Assembly (NCBI GenBank): GCA_947491605.1
Contig: CANLJW010000009.1
Location: 1 to 37,603 of the forward strand
From: UBA7398 sp947491605
Lineage (GTDB): Bacteria > Actinomycetota > Actinomycetes > Nanopelagicales > Nanopelagicaceae
Direction: 5' to 3'
DNA length: 37,603 bases
Of the stretch, positions 7,042 to 14,865 are shown piece by piece. The translations under genes were made by a program, and so were the position numbers. Position 1 is the first letter of the stretch. Each line of letters opens with the position of its first letter. The notes below the pieces were generated by a model that worked only from the letters and a program-made list of their open reading frames with translations, searched no databases and had not been told where the DNA came from.

Positions 7042-7674
7042 TTAATTGCCGTTAGTAAGGGTTGCGATAGCTCGCTTTGAAATATCGGAAACTTCACCTA
7101 GAGCCGAAATGCTTTTTAATAAACCAGTTTTTTGATAGAAATCAATAATTGGCGCAGTTTGTTCCGCATATACATCAAGGCGGTGCTTGATAACATCAGC
7201 TTTATCATCTTCGCGTTGGTACAACTCACCATCGCATGATTCACATTTTTTAGCGGTATCTGAATAAATTTTGCCACAATCCCGGCAGGTACGACGACTT
7301 GATAAACGTTTAATGATCGCTTCATTCTCAATTTTCAATTCAAGTACGACATCAAGTGGCGTATTGGCAGCGGTTAAAGCGTTATTTAGGAATTCTGCTT
7401 GGCCGACATTTCGTGGATAACCATCGAGAAGGAAACCATTTCCAACATCGCCGTGGGTAAAGCGATCGCGGACCATCTCGTTAGTAACGGAATCGGGAAC
7501 TAGGTTGCCGTTATCCATAAAAGATTTAGCTTGAATTCCTAGCGGTGTGCCATTTTTTAAATTCAATCGGAAAATGTCACCAGTAGATATATGTGGAATC
7601 GCAAAGTGCGAAGCGAGGTGAACTGCTTGCGTTCCTTTGCCAGCGCCTGGTGGTCCAACCAGGATTAATCGCAT
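7042..7674 (-). CDS. adk: Adenylate kinase, zinc-lid form
   Basis: Adenylate kinase interconverts ATP + AMP and 2 ADP. The 210-residue protein has the P-loop GPPGAGKGT at 7-15, the AMP-binding STGDIFR at 30-36, and FLLDGYPRN at 81-89. A long LID carries four cysteines (Cys130, Cys133, Cys144, Cys147), a predicted structural zinc site. Many high-GC actinobacterial enzymes have a short or cysteine-free LID, so the zinc lid is worth noting. The ATG overlaps the secY stop by one base (TAATG). Confidence 0.97.
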   Translation of the reverse strand: MRLILVGPPGAGKGTQAVHLASHFAIPHISTGDIFRLNLKNGTPLGIQAKSFMDNGNLVPDSVTNEMVRDRFTHGDVGNGFLLDGYPRNVGQAEFLNNALTAANTPLDVVLELKIENEAIIKRLSSRRTCRDCGKIYSDTAKKCESCDGELYQREDDKADVIKHRLDVYAEQTAPIIDFYQKTGLLKSISALGEVSDISKRAIATLTNGN

Positions 7675-8969
7675 TAGCGCAAGAACCCCTCATATGAGCG
7701 TTGTTGTAATTGGCTCTCGATCTGCTTCGCGGTATCTAAACCAACACCAACAACGATCAAGATTGCAGTTCCACCGAATGGGAAATTCTGGGAAGCGCCA
7801 AAAAGCACTAACGCAATAATCGGAATTACCGCTACAAACGCTAAGTAAAGCGATCCTGGAGCAGTAATGCGAGAGAGTACATATTGCAGATATTCCGAAG
7901 TTGGTCGACCGGCGCGAATGCCTGGTACGAAACCGCCGTACTTCTTCATATTCTCGGCAACTTCATCTGGGTTGAATGTGATCGCAACATAGAAATACGT
8001 GAAGAAAATAATTAATAACGCATAGGTAGCGATATAAACGGGGTGATCACCTTGAATAAAGTTACGGGAAATCCAAATTGCCCAACCCGATGTGCTATTT
8101 GTGAAGTTCACAATCAGCGATGGGATATATAGCAACGAAGAAGCAAAAATAACTGGGATTACGCCGGCTTGGTTCACTTTGATTGGAATATAAGTGCTGG
8201 TGCCGCCATATGATTTGCGGCCAATTTGGCGCTTCGCATATTGCACTGGGATTCGACGTTGAGCCTGTTCGACATAAACAACCATCGCAACAATTAATAC
8301 ACCAACAGCCATCACGAATAGAAACGCCGGCCAGCCTTTAGCAAGTTTGATGCCCCAAAGTTGTCCGGGGAATCCAGCAGCAATCGAAGTAAAGATTAGA
8401 ATTGACATACCGTTACCAATACCGCGATCAGTAATTAATTCGCCAAGCCACATAATTACTGCAGTACCAGCGGTCATTACGAAGATCATCGTGATGATTC
8501 GTTGCCATGATGTATCCGGAATAATCGCTTCAGCACAACCGCTGATTAATCGACCTGGGGTACGAGCGACTGCAATTAAGCCAGTTGATTGTAATACCGC
8601 TAAGCCGATTGTTAGATACCGGGTGTACTGGGTCAGCTTTGCAGTTCCAGATTGGCCTTCTTTTTTCAACGCTTCAAATCGTGGAATTACTACAGTTAAT
8701 AACTGCACGATAATTGAAGAGGTGATGTAAGGCATGATGCCAAGTGCAAAAACGCTTAATTGTAAAAGTGCGCCGCCGCTAAACAAATTGATAAGCCCAA
8801 AAAGTCCACCCGTATCAACCTGTTTCAAACAGCGCTGTACCGCGGTATATGAAACTCCTGGGGTAGGAACGATGGAGCCAAACCGAAATAGCGCCATGAT
8901 CGACATTGTGAAGAAAATCTTCCGACGTAGATCTGGTGTCTTAAAGGCTTTACCAAATGCTTGCAGCAT
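7674..8969 (-). CDS. secY: Protein translocase subunit SecY
   Basis: SecY is the channel of the SecYEG translocon in the plasma membrane. The 431-residue protein shows about ten hydrophobic segments, the plug region (GGLFGLINLFSGGALLQLSV near 54-73), conserved GIGNGMSILIF near 183-193, and the cytosolic loops carrying ribosome and SecA contacts (RRIPVQYAKRQIGRK, NPDEVAENMKKYGGFVPGIRAG). The C-terminal tail QSYEG is preceded by the usual DTAKQIESQL. It lies 3 nt after rplO as the last classical spc gene, and its SecE partner is encoded at 35143-35367. ATG start. Confidence 0.97.
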   Translation of the reverse strand: MLQAFGKAFKTPDLRRKIFFTMSIMALFRFGSIVPTPGVSYTAVQRCLKQVDTGGLFGLINLFSGGALLQLSVFALGIMPYITSSIIVQLLTVVIPRFEALKKEGQSGTAKLTQYTRYLTIGLAVLQSTGLIAVARTPGRLISGCAEAIIPDTSWQRIITMIFVMTAGTAVIMWLGELITDRGIGNGMSILIFTSIAAGFPGQLWGIKLAKGWPAFLFVMAVGVLIVAMVVYVEQAQRRIPVQYAKRQIGRKSYGGTSTYIPIKVNQAGVIPVIFASSLLYIPSLIVNFTNSTSGWAIWISRNFIQGDHPVYIATYALLIIFFTYFYVAITFNPDEVAENMKKYGGFVPGIRAGRPTSEYLQYVLSRITAPGSLYLAFVAVIPIIALVLFGASQNFPFGGTAILIVVGVGLDTAKQIESQLQQRSYEGFLR

Positions 8970-8972
8970 TGT

Positions 8973-9413
8973 TTAGAGTTCCTTAATACTTCCGCCGGCA
9001 GCCGAGACTTTATCTTTAGCCGAAGCTGAGAATTTATGGACAGTGATATCAACTTTGACCGAGATATCGCCATTTCCAAGTACTTTGACTGGAAGTCCTT
9101 TACGCGCTGCGCCAGCTTTAACGAGATCAGCTACTGAAACGTTGCCACCCTTAGGGAATAACGCATTAATAGTTGCGACGTTAACTGCTTGGTATTCCAC
9201 GCGCTCTGGGTTTTTAAAACCACGAAGTTTAGGAAGGTGTTGTACCAATGGCATCTGTCCGCCTTCGAAACCAATTCGAACTGTGTTTCGAGCGCGCGTA
9301 CCTTTACCACCGCGGCCGGCAGTTTTACCTTTTGAGGCTTCACCGCGACCTTTACGAGTCCTTGCCTTCTTAGCACCAGGTGCTGGACGAAGATGATGAA
9401 CTTTTAACACCAT
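8973..9413 (-). CDS. rplO: 50S ribosomal protein L15
   Basis: L15 is a late-assembly large-subunit protein with an extended arm into 23S rRNA. The 146-residue product opens with MVLKVHHLRPAPGAKKARTR, followed by the glycine/lysine-rich arm (GKTAGRGGKGTRARN) and the globular C-terminal domain (GNGDISVKVDITVHKFSASA). The start ATG is 2 nt after rpmD, with the strong GAGGAGG Shine-Dalgarno inside the 3' end of rpmD. Order rpmD-rplO-secY is the conserved spc arrangement. Confidence 0.97.
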   Translation of the reverse strand: MVLKVHHLRPAPGAKKARTRKGRGEASKGKTAGRGGKGTRARNTVRIGFEGGQMPLVQHLPKLRGFKNPERVEYQAVNVATINALFPKGGNVSVADLVKAGAARKGLPVKVLGNGDISVKVDITVHKFSASAKDKVSAAGGSIKEL

Positions 9414-9415
9414 AG

Positions 9416-9598
9416 TTATTCGACCTCCTCAACTTTAATGAGATGGCGAACTGCGAAGACCATGCCGCGAATTTCTGGGCGATCTTCTTTCACCACTACA
9501 TCACCAATACGCTTCAAACCAAGCGAACGAAGTGTGTCGCGTTGTTCTGGTGCGTAACCAACTTTTGAACGAACTTGAGTGACTTTAAGTCTTGGCAT
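9416..9598 (-). CDS. rpmD: 50S ribosomal protein L30
   Basis: L30 is a small ferredoxin-like-fold protein on the large subunit. The 60 residues match the family throughout: LKVTQVRSKVGYAPEQRDTL, then LKRIGDVVVKEDRPEIRGMV and HLIKVEEVE. L30 is absent from some bacterial groups but present here at its standard place. Its ATG shares one base with the rpsE stop (TAATG), and a GGAGGA ribosome-binding site lies inside the rpsE 3' end. Confidence 0.96.
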   Translation of the reverse strand: MPRLKVTQVRSKVGYAPEQRDTLRSLGLKRIGDVVVKEDRPEIRGMVFAVRHLIKVEEVE

Positions 9599-10239
9599 TA
9601 TCTTCCTCCACCAGTTGACTTGAAATTGGATTCGGAAACTAGAGCGGATGCGCGTGCAAGTGCTGCAGGTGCAACGTGTTCTAGTGGTAGTCCGCGACGA
9701 GCTGCGATTGCAGTTGGATGTTCCAACATCTTTAGCGCTGCTGTAGTTGCGTGAACCATGTTGATTGGATTATTAGATCCAAGAGATTTCGAAAGTACAT
9801 CTGAGATTCCAGCGCACTCCAAAACTGCACGAACTGGTCCGCCAGCGATAACACCGGTACCAGGAGCAGCTGGGCGAAGTAGAACTACGCCAGCAGAAGC
9901 TTCACCTTGTACTGGGTGTGGAATTGTTCCTTGGATGCGGGGCACTTTGAAGAAAGATTTCTTTGCTTCTTCAATTGCTTTTGCAATCGCTTGTGGAACT
10001 TCCTTAGCTTTGCCGTAACCAATTCCAAGTGTGCCATTGCCATCTCCGACTACAACAAGTGCAGTAAATGAGAAGCGACGTCCACCTTGAACAACTTTTG
10101 CTACGCGGTTAATGAAAACCACGCGTTCCATGTATGGAGACTTATCTTGACGATCATCGCGACGATCCCGCTTTTCACGACGGTCTGGCTTCTTATTAGC
10201 CGTTACGTCGGTATCGGTCTTTGGTGCAACAGGTGTCAT
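9598..10239 (-). CDS. rpsE: 30S ribosomal protein S5
   Basis: S5 shapes the mRNA entry channel and affects decoding accuracy. At 213 residues it has a charged N-terminal extension of about 30 residues (KKPDRREKRDRRDDRQDKS), typical of actinobacterial S5. Then come the dsRNA-binding N-terminal domain (VVFINRVAKVVQGGRRFSF) and the C-terminal domain (GVVLLRPAAPGTGVIAGGPV, GSNNPINMVHAT). The loop preceding FSF is where spectinomycin-resistance changes map in other bacteria; it looks normal here. Start and stop each overlap the neighbours rplR and rpmD by one base. Confidence 0.97.
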   Translation of the reverse strand: MTPVAPKTDTDVTANKKPDRREKRDRRDDRQDKSPYMERVVFINRVAKVVQGGRRFSFTALVVVGDGNGTLGIGYGKAKEVPQAIAKAIEEAKKSFFKVPRIQGTIPHPVQGEASAGVVLLRPAAPGTGVIAGGPVRAVLECAGISDVLSKSLGSNNPINMVHATTAALKMLEHPTAIAARRGLPLEHVAPAALARASALVSESNFKSTGGGR

Positions 10240-10616
10240 TAGAAGTCCAATCCATTCTCGCGAGCGCCATCAGCTAATGCAGCAATGCGACCGGTGTAGC
10301 GGTTACCACCGCGATCGAATACAACTGCCTTAATTCCTTGAGCTTTTGCACGATCGGCAACAAGTTGTCCGACAGTACGAGCTTTTTTAGTTTTATCTGC
10401 TGAAGTGGCGCGAAGATCCGCTTCCATTGTTGAAGCAGATGCAATTGTGTGGCCCTTACTGTCATCAACAATTTGCGCAACCAGGTGACGAGCAGAACGT
10501 GTGACTACCAAACGTGGACGCTCGGTGGTTCCTGATACTTTCTTACGTACCCGGAAATGGCGACGAGTTCGCGCATTTGTTGCAGAACCCTTAACGATCT
10601 TAGTTGTGATATTCAT
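10239..10616 (-). CDS. rplR: 50S ribosomal protein L18
   Basis: L18 binds 5S rRNA in the central protuberance together with L5. The 125-residue product has an RNA-binding basic N-terminus (ARTRRHFRVRKKVSGTTERPRL) and the family core (RHLVAQIVDDSKGHTIASAST, VVFDRGGNRYTGRIAALADGARENGLDF). The C-terminal GLDF ending is diagnostic. Its ATG overlaps the rplF stop and its stop overlaps the rpsE start, one base each, so rplF-rplR-rpsE-rpmD form a chain of coupled reading frames. Confidence 0.97.
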   Translation of the reverse strand: MNITTKIVKGSATNARTRRHFRVRKKVSGTTERPRLVVTRSARHLVAQIVDDSKGHTIASASTMEADLRATSADKTKKARTVGQLVADRAKAQGIKAVVFDRGGNRYTGRIAALADGARENGLDF

Positions 10617-11155
10617 TATTTCTTACCTGTCTTTCCTTGCTTACGGCGAATGCGTTCTCCTTCAAGATGTAAACCTTTGCCCTTATAAGGATCAGATTTA
10701 CGTAGCTTTTGGATTTTTGCAGTAACTTCGCCGACCAATTGCTTGTCAACACCAGATACGGTGAATTCAGTCTGTGAAATGACATCAAATGTAATTCCAG
10801 TTGGAGCTGGAACCACGATTGAATGGCTATAACCAAGTGCGAATTCAAGATCTTTACCTTTTGCGGCAACGCGGTAACCAACGCCAGTGATAATGATTTT
10901 CTTGGAGTAACCCTTGGTTACGCCTTCAATCATGTTAGCAATTAGCGTACGAGATAGACCGTGAAGTGAACGAGCGGAGCGCTCATCATTTGGACGAGTC
11001 AAAACGATTGTGTCAGACTCTTTTGCAACCGTGATTGGTTCTGCAACGTTTAGTGAAAGCGTTCCTTTCGGACCTTTCACTGCAACTGCAGCACCGCTAA
11101 TAGAAATTTCGACTCCAGATGGAACCGTGATTGGCATACGACCGATACGTGACAT
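10616..11155 (-). CDS. rplF: 50S ribosomal protein L6
   Basis: L6 lies at the base of the L7/L12 stalk near the sarcin-ricin loop. The 179-residue protein has the two repeated L6 domains: MSRIGRMPITVPSGVEI at the N-terminus, and the conserved TGVGYRVAAKGKDLEFALGYSH and KSDPYKGKGLHLEGERIRRK in the second half. I chose the ATG at 11155, matching the family MSRIG start with GGTGAT upstream. An upstream ATG at 11170 would add MYGDL and overlap rpsH. rpsH ends 4 nt earlier. Confidence 0.96.
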   Translation of the reverse strand: MSRIGRMPITVPSGVEISISGAAVAVKGPKGTLSLNVAEPITVAKESDTIVLTRPNDERSARSLHGLSRTLIANMIEGVTKGYSKKIIITGVGYRVAAKGKDLEFALGYSHSIVVPAPTGITFDVISQTEFTVSGVDKQLVGEVTAKIQKLRKSDPYKGKGLHLEGERIRRKQGKTGKK

Positions 11156-11159
11156 CAGA

Positions 11160-11564
11160 TCACCATACATAGGCGAGAACTTCTCCGCCTACGCCTTGCT
11201 TATTGGCTTGCTTATCAGTCAGCAAACCTTGTGAAGTTGAGATGATGGCAACACCGAGTCCGCCCAGAACTTTTGGAAGACCAGTTGATTTTGCGTAAAC
11301 GCGAAGTCCTGGTTTGCTAACGCGACGAAGTCCAGCAATCGAACGTTCGCGGTTTGAACCGTACTTCAAATCGATTACTAAAGTTTTTCCAAAACCTTCG
11401 GAGTTCTGTTCAACTTTGTAACCAGAGATGTAACCCTCTTGTTGGAGGATTGCTGCGATTCGCACTTTTACCGATGAAGATGGCATTGATACCACCTCAT
11501 GGTAAGCAGTGTTTGCATTTCGCAGACGACTTAACATGTCTGCGATCGGATCTGTCATTGTCAT
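11160..11564 (-). CDS. rpsH: 30S ribosomal protein S8
   Basis: S8 binds the central domain of 16S rRNA and in E. coli represses the spc operon. The 134-residue product begins MTMTDPIADMLSRLRNAN, the usual actinobacterial form, so the outer of two closely spaced ATGs is preferred over the one at 11558. Other signatures are ILQQEGYISGYKVE, RVSKPGLRVYAKS, the IISTSQGLLTDKQA RNA-binding region and GGEVLAYVW. A 111-nt gap with hairpins separates it from rpsN. The ribosome-binding region is an AAAGGCC repeat rather than a canonical GGAGG. Confidence 0.97.
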   Translation of the reverse strand: MTMTDPIADMLSRLRNANTAYHEVVSMPSSSVKVRIAAILQQEGYISGYKVEQNSEGFGKTLVIDLKYGSNRERSIAGLRRVSKPGLRVYAKSTGLPKVLGGLGVAIISTSQGLLTDKQANKQGVGGEVLAYVW

Positions 11565-11675
11565 ACGTGGCCTTTGGCCTTTCTTAAAGTGGTTTCCGGT
11601 TAAGGACCTACTTCATAGTTGATATTCGTGGACGATTAATTTTTTCTTTGGTTGGTAGTTGAGAAACTCAACTAA
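11565..11675 (-). promoter_or_regulatory. rpsN-rpsH intergenic gap with hairpin
   Basis: This is the longest gap between rplN and secY. Two bases past the rpsN stop the minus strand forms AGTTGAG-TTT-CTCAACT (11657-11673), extendable with TTGGTA/TACCAA around a small bulge. It is followed by CCAACCAAAG, not a T-run, so it is not a typical terminator. Near rpsH an AAAGGCC unit is repeated in tandem (minus strand, about 11568-11582) and can form GGCC-AAA-GGCC over the ribosome-binding region. S8-type feedback or processing is possible but unproven. Confidence 0.4.
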
Positions 11676-11861
11676 TTACCAAGAAGCCTTTGTGATGCCT
11701 GGGAGTTCACCGCGGTGCGCCATATTGCGGAAGCAGATACGGCAGATACCAAACTTTTGATATACAGCATGCGGACGACCACAACGTTGGCAACGTGTGT
11801 AGCCACGAACCTTGAATTTAGGTTTGCGACTAGCTTTAACGATCAGTGATGTTTTTGCCAT
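11676..11861 (-). CDS. rpsN: 30S ribosomal protein S14, type Z (zinc-binding)
   Basis: S14 is a late-assembling 30S head protein. This is the short 61-residue zinc form with a CxxC...CxxC ribbon (Cys24, Cys27, Cys40, Cys43). The C-terminus is FRNMAHRGELPGITKASW, which identifies type Z S14 (rpsZ/rpsN1). It lies between rplE and rpsH as in the standard spc operon. The preceding gap to rplE is 25 nt with an AAGGAA-like ribosome-binding site. No zinc-free S14 paralogue is seen in this window. Confidence 0.97.
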   Translation of the reverse strand: MAKTSLIVKASRKPKFKVRGYTRCQRCGRPHAVYQKFGICRICFRNMAHRGELPGITKASW

Positions 11862-11886
11862 TTTTTTCCTTAGCCTCTTGTCCTAA

Positions 11887-12447
11887 TTAATCTTTGAATG
11901 GGAATCCGAGCGCACGTAACAACGCGCGACCTTCATCATCATTCTTTGCCGTAGTTACGAAGGTGATATCCATACCACGAACTCGATCAAGTTTGTCTTG
12001 TTCGATTTCTGGGAATACAACCTGTTCGGTGATACCAAAGGTGTAATTACCTTTGCCATCAAATTGTTTTGGTGAAAGTCCACGGAAGTCGCGGATACGA
12101 GGAAGCGAGATGCTCAATAGGCGATCTGCGAATTCCCACATCCGGTCACCACGAATTGTTACGTGGGCACCGATTGGCATTCCTTCACGGAGTTTGAAGT
12201 TCGCAATGGATTTCTTCGCCTTTGTTACCAATGGCTTTTGGCCAGTGATAGTTGCGAGATCACGGATTGCGCCTTCAATAAGTTTTGAATCTTTAGCAGC
12301 GTCGCCAACACCCATGTTCACAACGATCTTGACCAGGGTTGGAATCTGCATCGCATTTTTAAATCCGAATTCGGCTTTAAGCGCAGGCGCGATTGTTTCG
12401 CGATAGCGTCCTTTTAGACGTGGCAATGACGCAGTATTAGTTGTCAT
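11887..12447 (-). CDS. rplE: 50S ribosomal protein L5
   Basis: L5 carries 5S rRNA and contacts the P-site tRNA and S13. The 186-residue product shows the family signatures: RYRETIAPALKAEFGFKNAMQ, KIVVNMGVGDAAKDSKLIEGA, TGQKPLVTKAKKSIANFKLR, DRLLSISLPRIRDFRGLSPK and GMDITFVTTAKNDDEGRALL. Its ATG overlaps the rplX stop by one base. Length and order are normal. Confidence 0.97.
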   Translation of the reverse strand: MTTNTASLPRLKGRYRETIAPALKAEFGFKNAMQIPTLVKIVVNMGVGDAAKDSKLIEGAIRDLATITGQKPLVTKAKKSIANFKLREGMPIGAHVTIRGDRMWEFADRLLSISLPRIRDFRGLSPKQFDGKGNYTFGITEQVVFPEIEQDKLDRVRGMDITFVTTAKNDDEGRALLRALGFPFKD

Positions 12448-12764
12448 TAGATGTCCTTCCCAGTTCGGCGCGAAATTCGCACATTCTTTCCGTCGTCATC
12501 CTTGCGGACACCGATTCGTGTTGCTTGACCATCATCATCAAGAAGCATCACGTTGGAATAAGCGATTGGGGCTTCAACTGTAAGAATCCCGCCAACTTTA
12601 ACGCCGCGATCAGAGGTATTTTCTTTAGTGTGGCGCTTTACGCGATTCACACCTTCGATAAGTACTCGAGCGGTTTTAGTATCGACAGAGAGAACTTTTC
12701 CAGTTACACCCTTATCTTTTCCGGCGATTACTAGAACAGTGTCGCCTTTTTTAATTCTGGCCAT
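12447..12764 (-). CDS. rplX: 50S ribosomal protein L24
   Basis: L24 is an assembly initiator near the exit tunnel. The 105-residue protein has an N-terminal KOW motif (IKKGDTVLVIAGKDKGVTGKV at about 4-24) and the family segment GVNRVKRHTKEN, ending in RISRRTGKDI. The ATG follows rplN by 3 nt, with a strong GGAGGTG Shine-Dalgarno overlapping the rplN stop. Its own stop overlaps the rplE start by one base. Confidence 0.97.
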   Translation of the reverse strand: MARIKKGDTVLVIAGKDKGVTGKVLSVDTKTARVLIEGVNRVKRHTKENTSDRGVKVGGILTVEAPIAYSNVMLLDDDGQATRIGVRKDDDGKNVRISRRTGKDI

Positions 12765-12767
12765 TGG

Positions 12768-13136
12768 TTATAACACCTCCGGAGCTAACGAAATAATCTT
12801 CATGAATTTCTTATCACGAAGTTCGCGAGCAACTGGTCCGAAGATACGGGTGCCGCGAGGCTCGCCGTCATCTTTCAGAATAACTGCTGCGTTTTCATCA
12901 AAACGAATATATGAACCATCGGCACGACGGTTCTCTTTAACGGTACGAACGATGACAGCCTTTACGACTTCACCTTTCTTAACCTGTCCGCCAGGAATTG
13001 CATCCTTAACAGAACATACGATGATGTCGCCGATGCCGGCATAACGACGCGATGAACCTCCGAGCACACGAATACAGAGAAGCTCTTTTGCTCCTGTGTT
13101 ATCCGCGACGCGTAGACGCGACTCTTGTTGAATCAT
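12768..13136 (-). CDS. rplN: 50S ribosomal protein L14
   Basis: L14 sits at the subunit interface and binds the silencing factor RsfS in many bacteria. The 122-residue product matches the family along its length: MIQQESRLRVADNTGAKELL, VLGGSSRRYAGIGDIIV, RPDG-type strand RADGSYIRFDENAAVILKDD and GTRIFGPVARELRDKKFMKI. It follows rpsQ by 15 nt and begins the spc set of genes. No separate spc promoter or terminator can be seen in that short gap, so S10 and spc are probably one transcript here. Confidence 0.97.
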   Translation of the reverse strand: MIQQESRLRVADNTGAKELLCIRVLGGSSRRYAGIGDIIVCSVKDAIPGGQVKKGEVVKAVIVRTVKENRRADGSYIRFDENAAVILKDDGEPRGTRIFGPVARELRDKKFMKIISLAPEVL

Positions 13137-13151
13137 TTTTTACGCCTACCT

Positions 13152-13415
13152 TTACTTAGCTCTCTCGAGGATCTCAACTACTCGCCAGCGTTTTGTCGCT
13201 GAGAGTGGCCGAGTTTCCATAATTCGGACGCGATCGCCAATGCCTGCTGAATTAGATTCATCATGCGCCTTTAGCTTTTTCGCCTTGGTTATAACTTTTG
13301 AATAGATACCGTGCGATGCACGATCTTCAACTTTAACGACGACAGTTTTATCCATCTTGTCGCTAACGACTACGCCTTCGCGAGTCTTGCGAAATCCGCG
13401 AGCTTGCTCAGTCAT
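13152..13415 (-). CDS. rpsQ: 30S ribosomal protein S17
   Basis: S17 is an OB-fold primary 16S-binding protein. The 87-residue product has FRKTREGVVVSDKMDKTVVV at the N-terminus, the KAHDESNSAGIGDRVRIMETRPLS segment and KRWRVVEILERAK at the end. Its ATG overlaps the rpmC stop (ATGA, 4 nt) and has a GGAGGTG Shine-Dalgarno inside rpmC. It is the last gene of the classical S10 operon. Confidence 0.97.
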   Translation of the reverse strand: MTEQARGFRKTREGVVVSDKMDKTVVVKVEDRASHGIYSKVITKAKKLKAHDESNSAGIGDRVRIMETRPLSATKRWRVVEILERAK

Positions 13416-13627
13416 GCAGCACCTCCGATACCTAGTTCACGTTCACGCAACACTGTGTAGATGCGTGCAATTTCTTTACGGACCGCAGTTAAGCGACCAT
13501 GGCTTTCGAGTTGACCAGTTGCTGCTTGGAAACGAAGGTTGAAAAGTTCTTCCTTTGCTTCCTTGAGTTTGGTTTCCAACTCTTCAACGCTCAATGGGCG
13601 AAGTTCTTCTGCTGTGATGATTGCCAT
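13412..13627 (-). CDS. rpmC: 50S ribosomal protein L29
   Basis: L29 is a small helical protein at the tunnel exit, next to the docking site of trigger factor and SRP. The 71-residue product has the LSVEELETKLKEAKEELFNL helix and the family core RFQAATGQLESHGRLTAVRK, followed by EIARIYTVLRERE. ATG start, 3 nt after rplP, with GAGGAGG in the 3' end of rplP. Confidence 0.97.
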   Translation of the reverse strand: MAIITAEELRPLSVEELETKLKEAKEELFNLRFQAATGQLESHGRLTAVRKEIARIYTVLRERELGIGGAA

Positions 13628-13630
13628 TGT

Positions 13631-14044
13631 TTATGCCTCCTCGCGACGTACAACGCGGCACTTGACCGGTAATTTGTGCATAGCTCGAGTTAACGCTTCG
13701 TTTGCGATCTCTTGAGTTACGCCAGAGATTTCAAACATCACGCGACCTGGCTTGATATTTGCGATCCACCACTCTGGAGAACCTTTACCGGAACCCATAC
13801 GAGTTTCAGCTGGTTTCTTTGTGAGCGGACGATCTGGATAAATGTTGATCCAAACTTTTCCACCACGTTTTACGTGACGGGTCATTGCGATACGTGCAGC
13901 TTCAATCTGACGGTTAGTGACATAGCCACCTTCGAGAGCTTGAATACCGTAATCGCCGAATGCAACTGTTGTGCCACCTTTTGCTTTACCAGAACGACTT
14001 GGGTGGTGTTGTTTACGGTGCTTAACCCGACGTGGAATTAACAC
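13631..14044 (-). CDS. rplP: 50S ribosomal protein L16
   Basis: L16 organises the A-site region of the peptidyl transferase centre. The 137-residue product begins MLIPRRVKHRKQHHPSRSGK and contains GDYGIQALEGGYVTNRQIEA, RHVKRGGKVWINIYPDRPLT and RMGSGKGSPEWWIANIKPGR. The start is GTG, sharing one base with the rpsC stop (TAGTG). An AAGGAAGTGA ribosome-binding site lies inside rpsC. Confidence 0.97.
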   Translation of the reverse strand: MLIPRRVKHRKQHHPSRSGKAKGGTTVAFGDYGIQALEGGYVTNRQIEAARIAMTRHVKRGGKVWINIYPDRPLTKKPAETRMGSGKGSPEWWIANIKPGRVMFEISGVTQEIANEALTRAMHKLPVKCRVVRREEA

Positions 14045-14865
14045 TATGCATCACTTCCTTCAGTTGTAACTGTTGAAGTTTCTGTTGAAGTCTCTGCTGA
14101 TGTTTCAGCTGCGGCTTCGCGAGCGGCAACCGATGTCTTGGTAACTTCACCGCGTGGTGCACGTGGTGCGTTACGACGTGGTCGATCTGCTTTAGGAGCG
14201 CGAGCTTGTGCAACTGCAGCAGCTTCGCGTTCAGCGCGAGATTGAATAACTTCGCCCTTATAAATCCAGACCTTTACGCCAAGACGACCAAATGTTGTGT
14301 GGGCTTCATAGAAACCGTAATCAATATCGGCACGAAGCGTATGTAGCGGTACTCGGCCTTCACGATAGAACTCAGAACGTGCAATTTCTGCTCCGCCAAG
14401 ACGTCCACCACATTGAACTCGAATGCCTTTTGCGCCAGCTTTTAACGCTGTCTGCATTGACTTACGCATTGCGCGTCGGAACGAAACACGTGCTGCAAGT
14501 TGTTCTGCAATTCCTTGCGCAACAAGTTGGGCATTTATTTCTGGGTTCTTAACTTCAAGAATGTTTAACTGAACTTGCTTGCCAGTTAACTTCTCGAGAT
14601 CAAGCCGAAGCCGATCTGCACCTTCACCACGGCGACCGATAACGATGCCAGGACGAGCGGTGTGAAGATCAATACGTACCCGATCACGAGTACGTTCAAT
14701 TTCGATATGCGAAACGCCAGCGCGCTCCATACCTTTCTCCATTGAACGACGGATCATGACATCTTCTTTTACATAATCTTTATAAAGTTTCTCGGCATAC
14801 CAACGAGATTTAAATTCAGTGGTGATACCTAACCGGAAGCCGTATGGATTTATTTTTTGACCCAT
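14044..14865 (-). CDS. rpsC: 30S ribosomal protein S3
   Basis: S3 lines the mRNA entry tunnel and contributes helicase activity. The 273-residue product opens MGQKINPYGFRLGITTEFKS, carries a KH type 2 domain at about 38-106 (IVIGRRGEGADRLRLDLEKL) and the C-terminal S3 domain (GGAEIARSEFYREGRVPLHT, GVKVWIYKGEV). Beyond about residue 220 it has a variable tail, basic then acidic, ending in a Thr/Ser/Glu repeat (TSAETSTETST). Similar tails occur in actinobacterial S3 and are not in the ribosome core. Its ATG directly abuts the rplV stop. Confidence 0.97.
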   Translation of the reverse strand: MGQKINPYGFRLGITTEFKSRWYAEKLYKDYVKEDVMIRRSMEKGMERAGVSHIEIERTRDRVRIDLHTARPGIVIGRRGEGADRLRLDLEKLTGKQVQLNILEVKNPEINAQLVAQGIAEQLAARVSFRRAMRKSMQTALKAGAKGIRVQCGGRLGGAEIARSEFYREGRVPLHTLRADIDYGFYEAHTTFGRLGVKVWIYKGEVIQSRAEREAAAVAQARAPKADRPRRNAPRAPRGEVTKTSVAAREAAAETSAETSTETSTVTTEGSDA

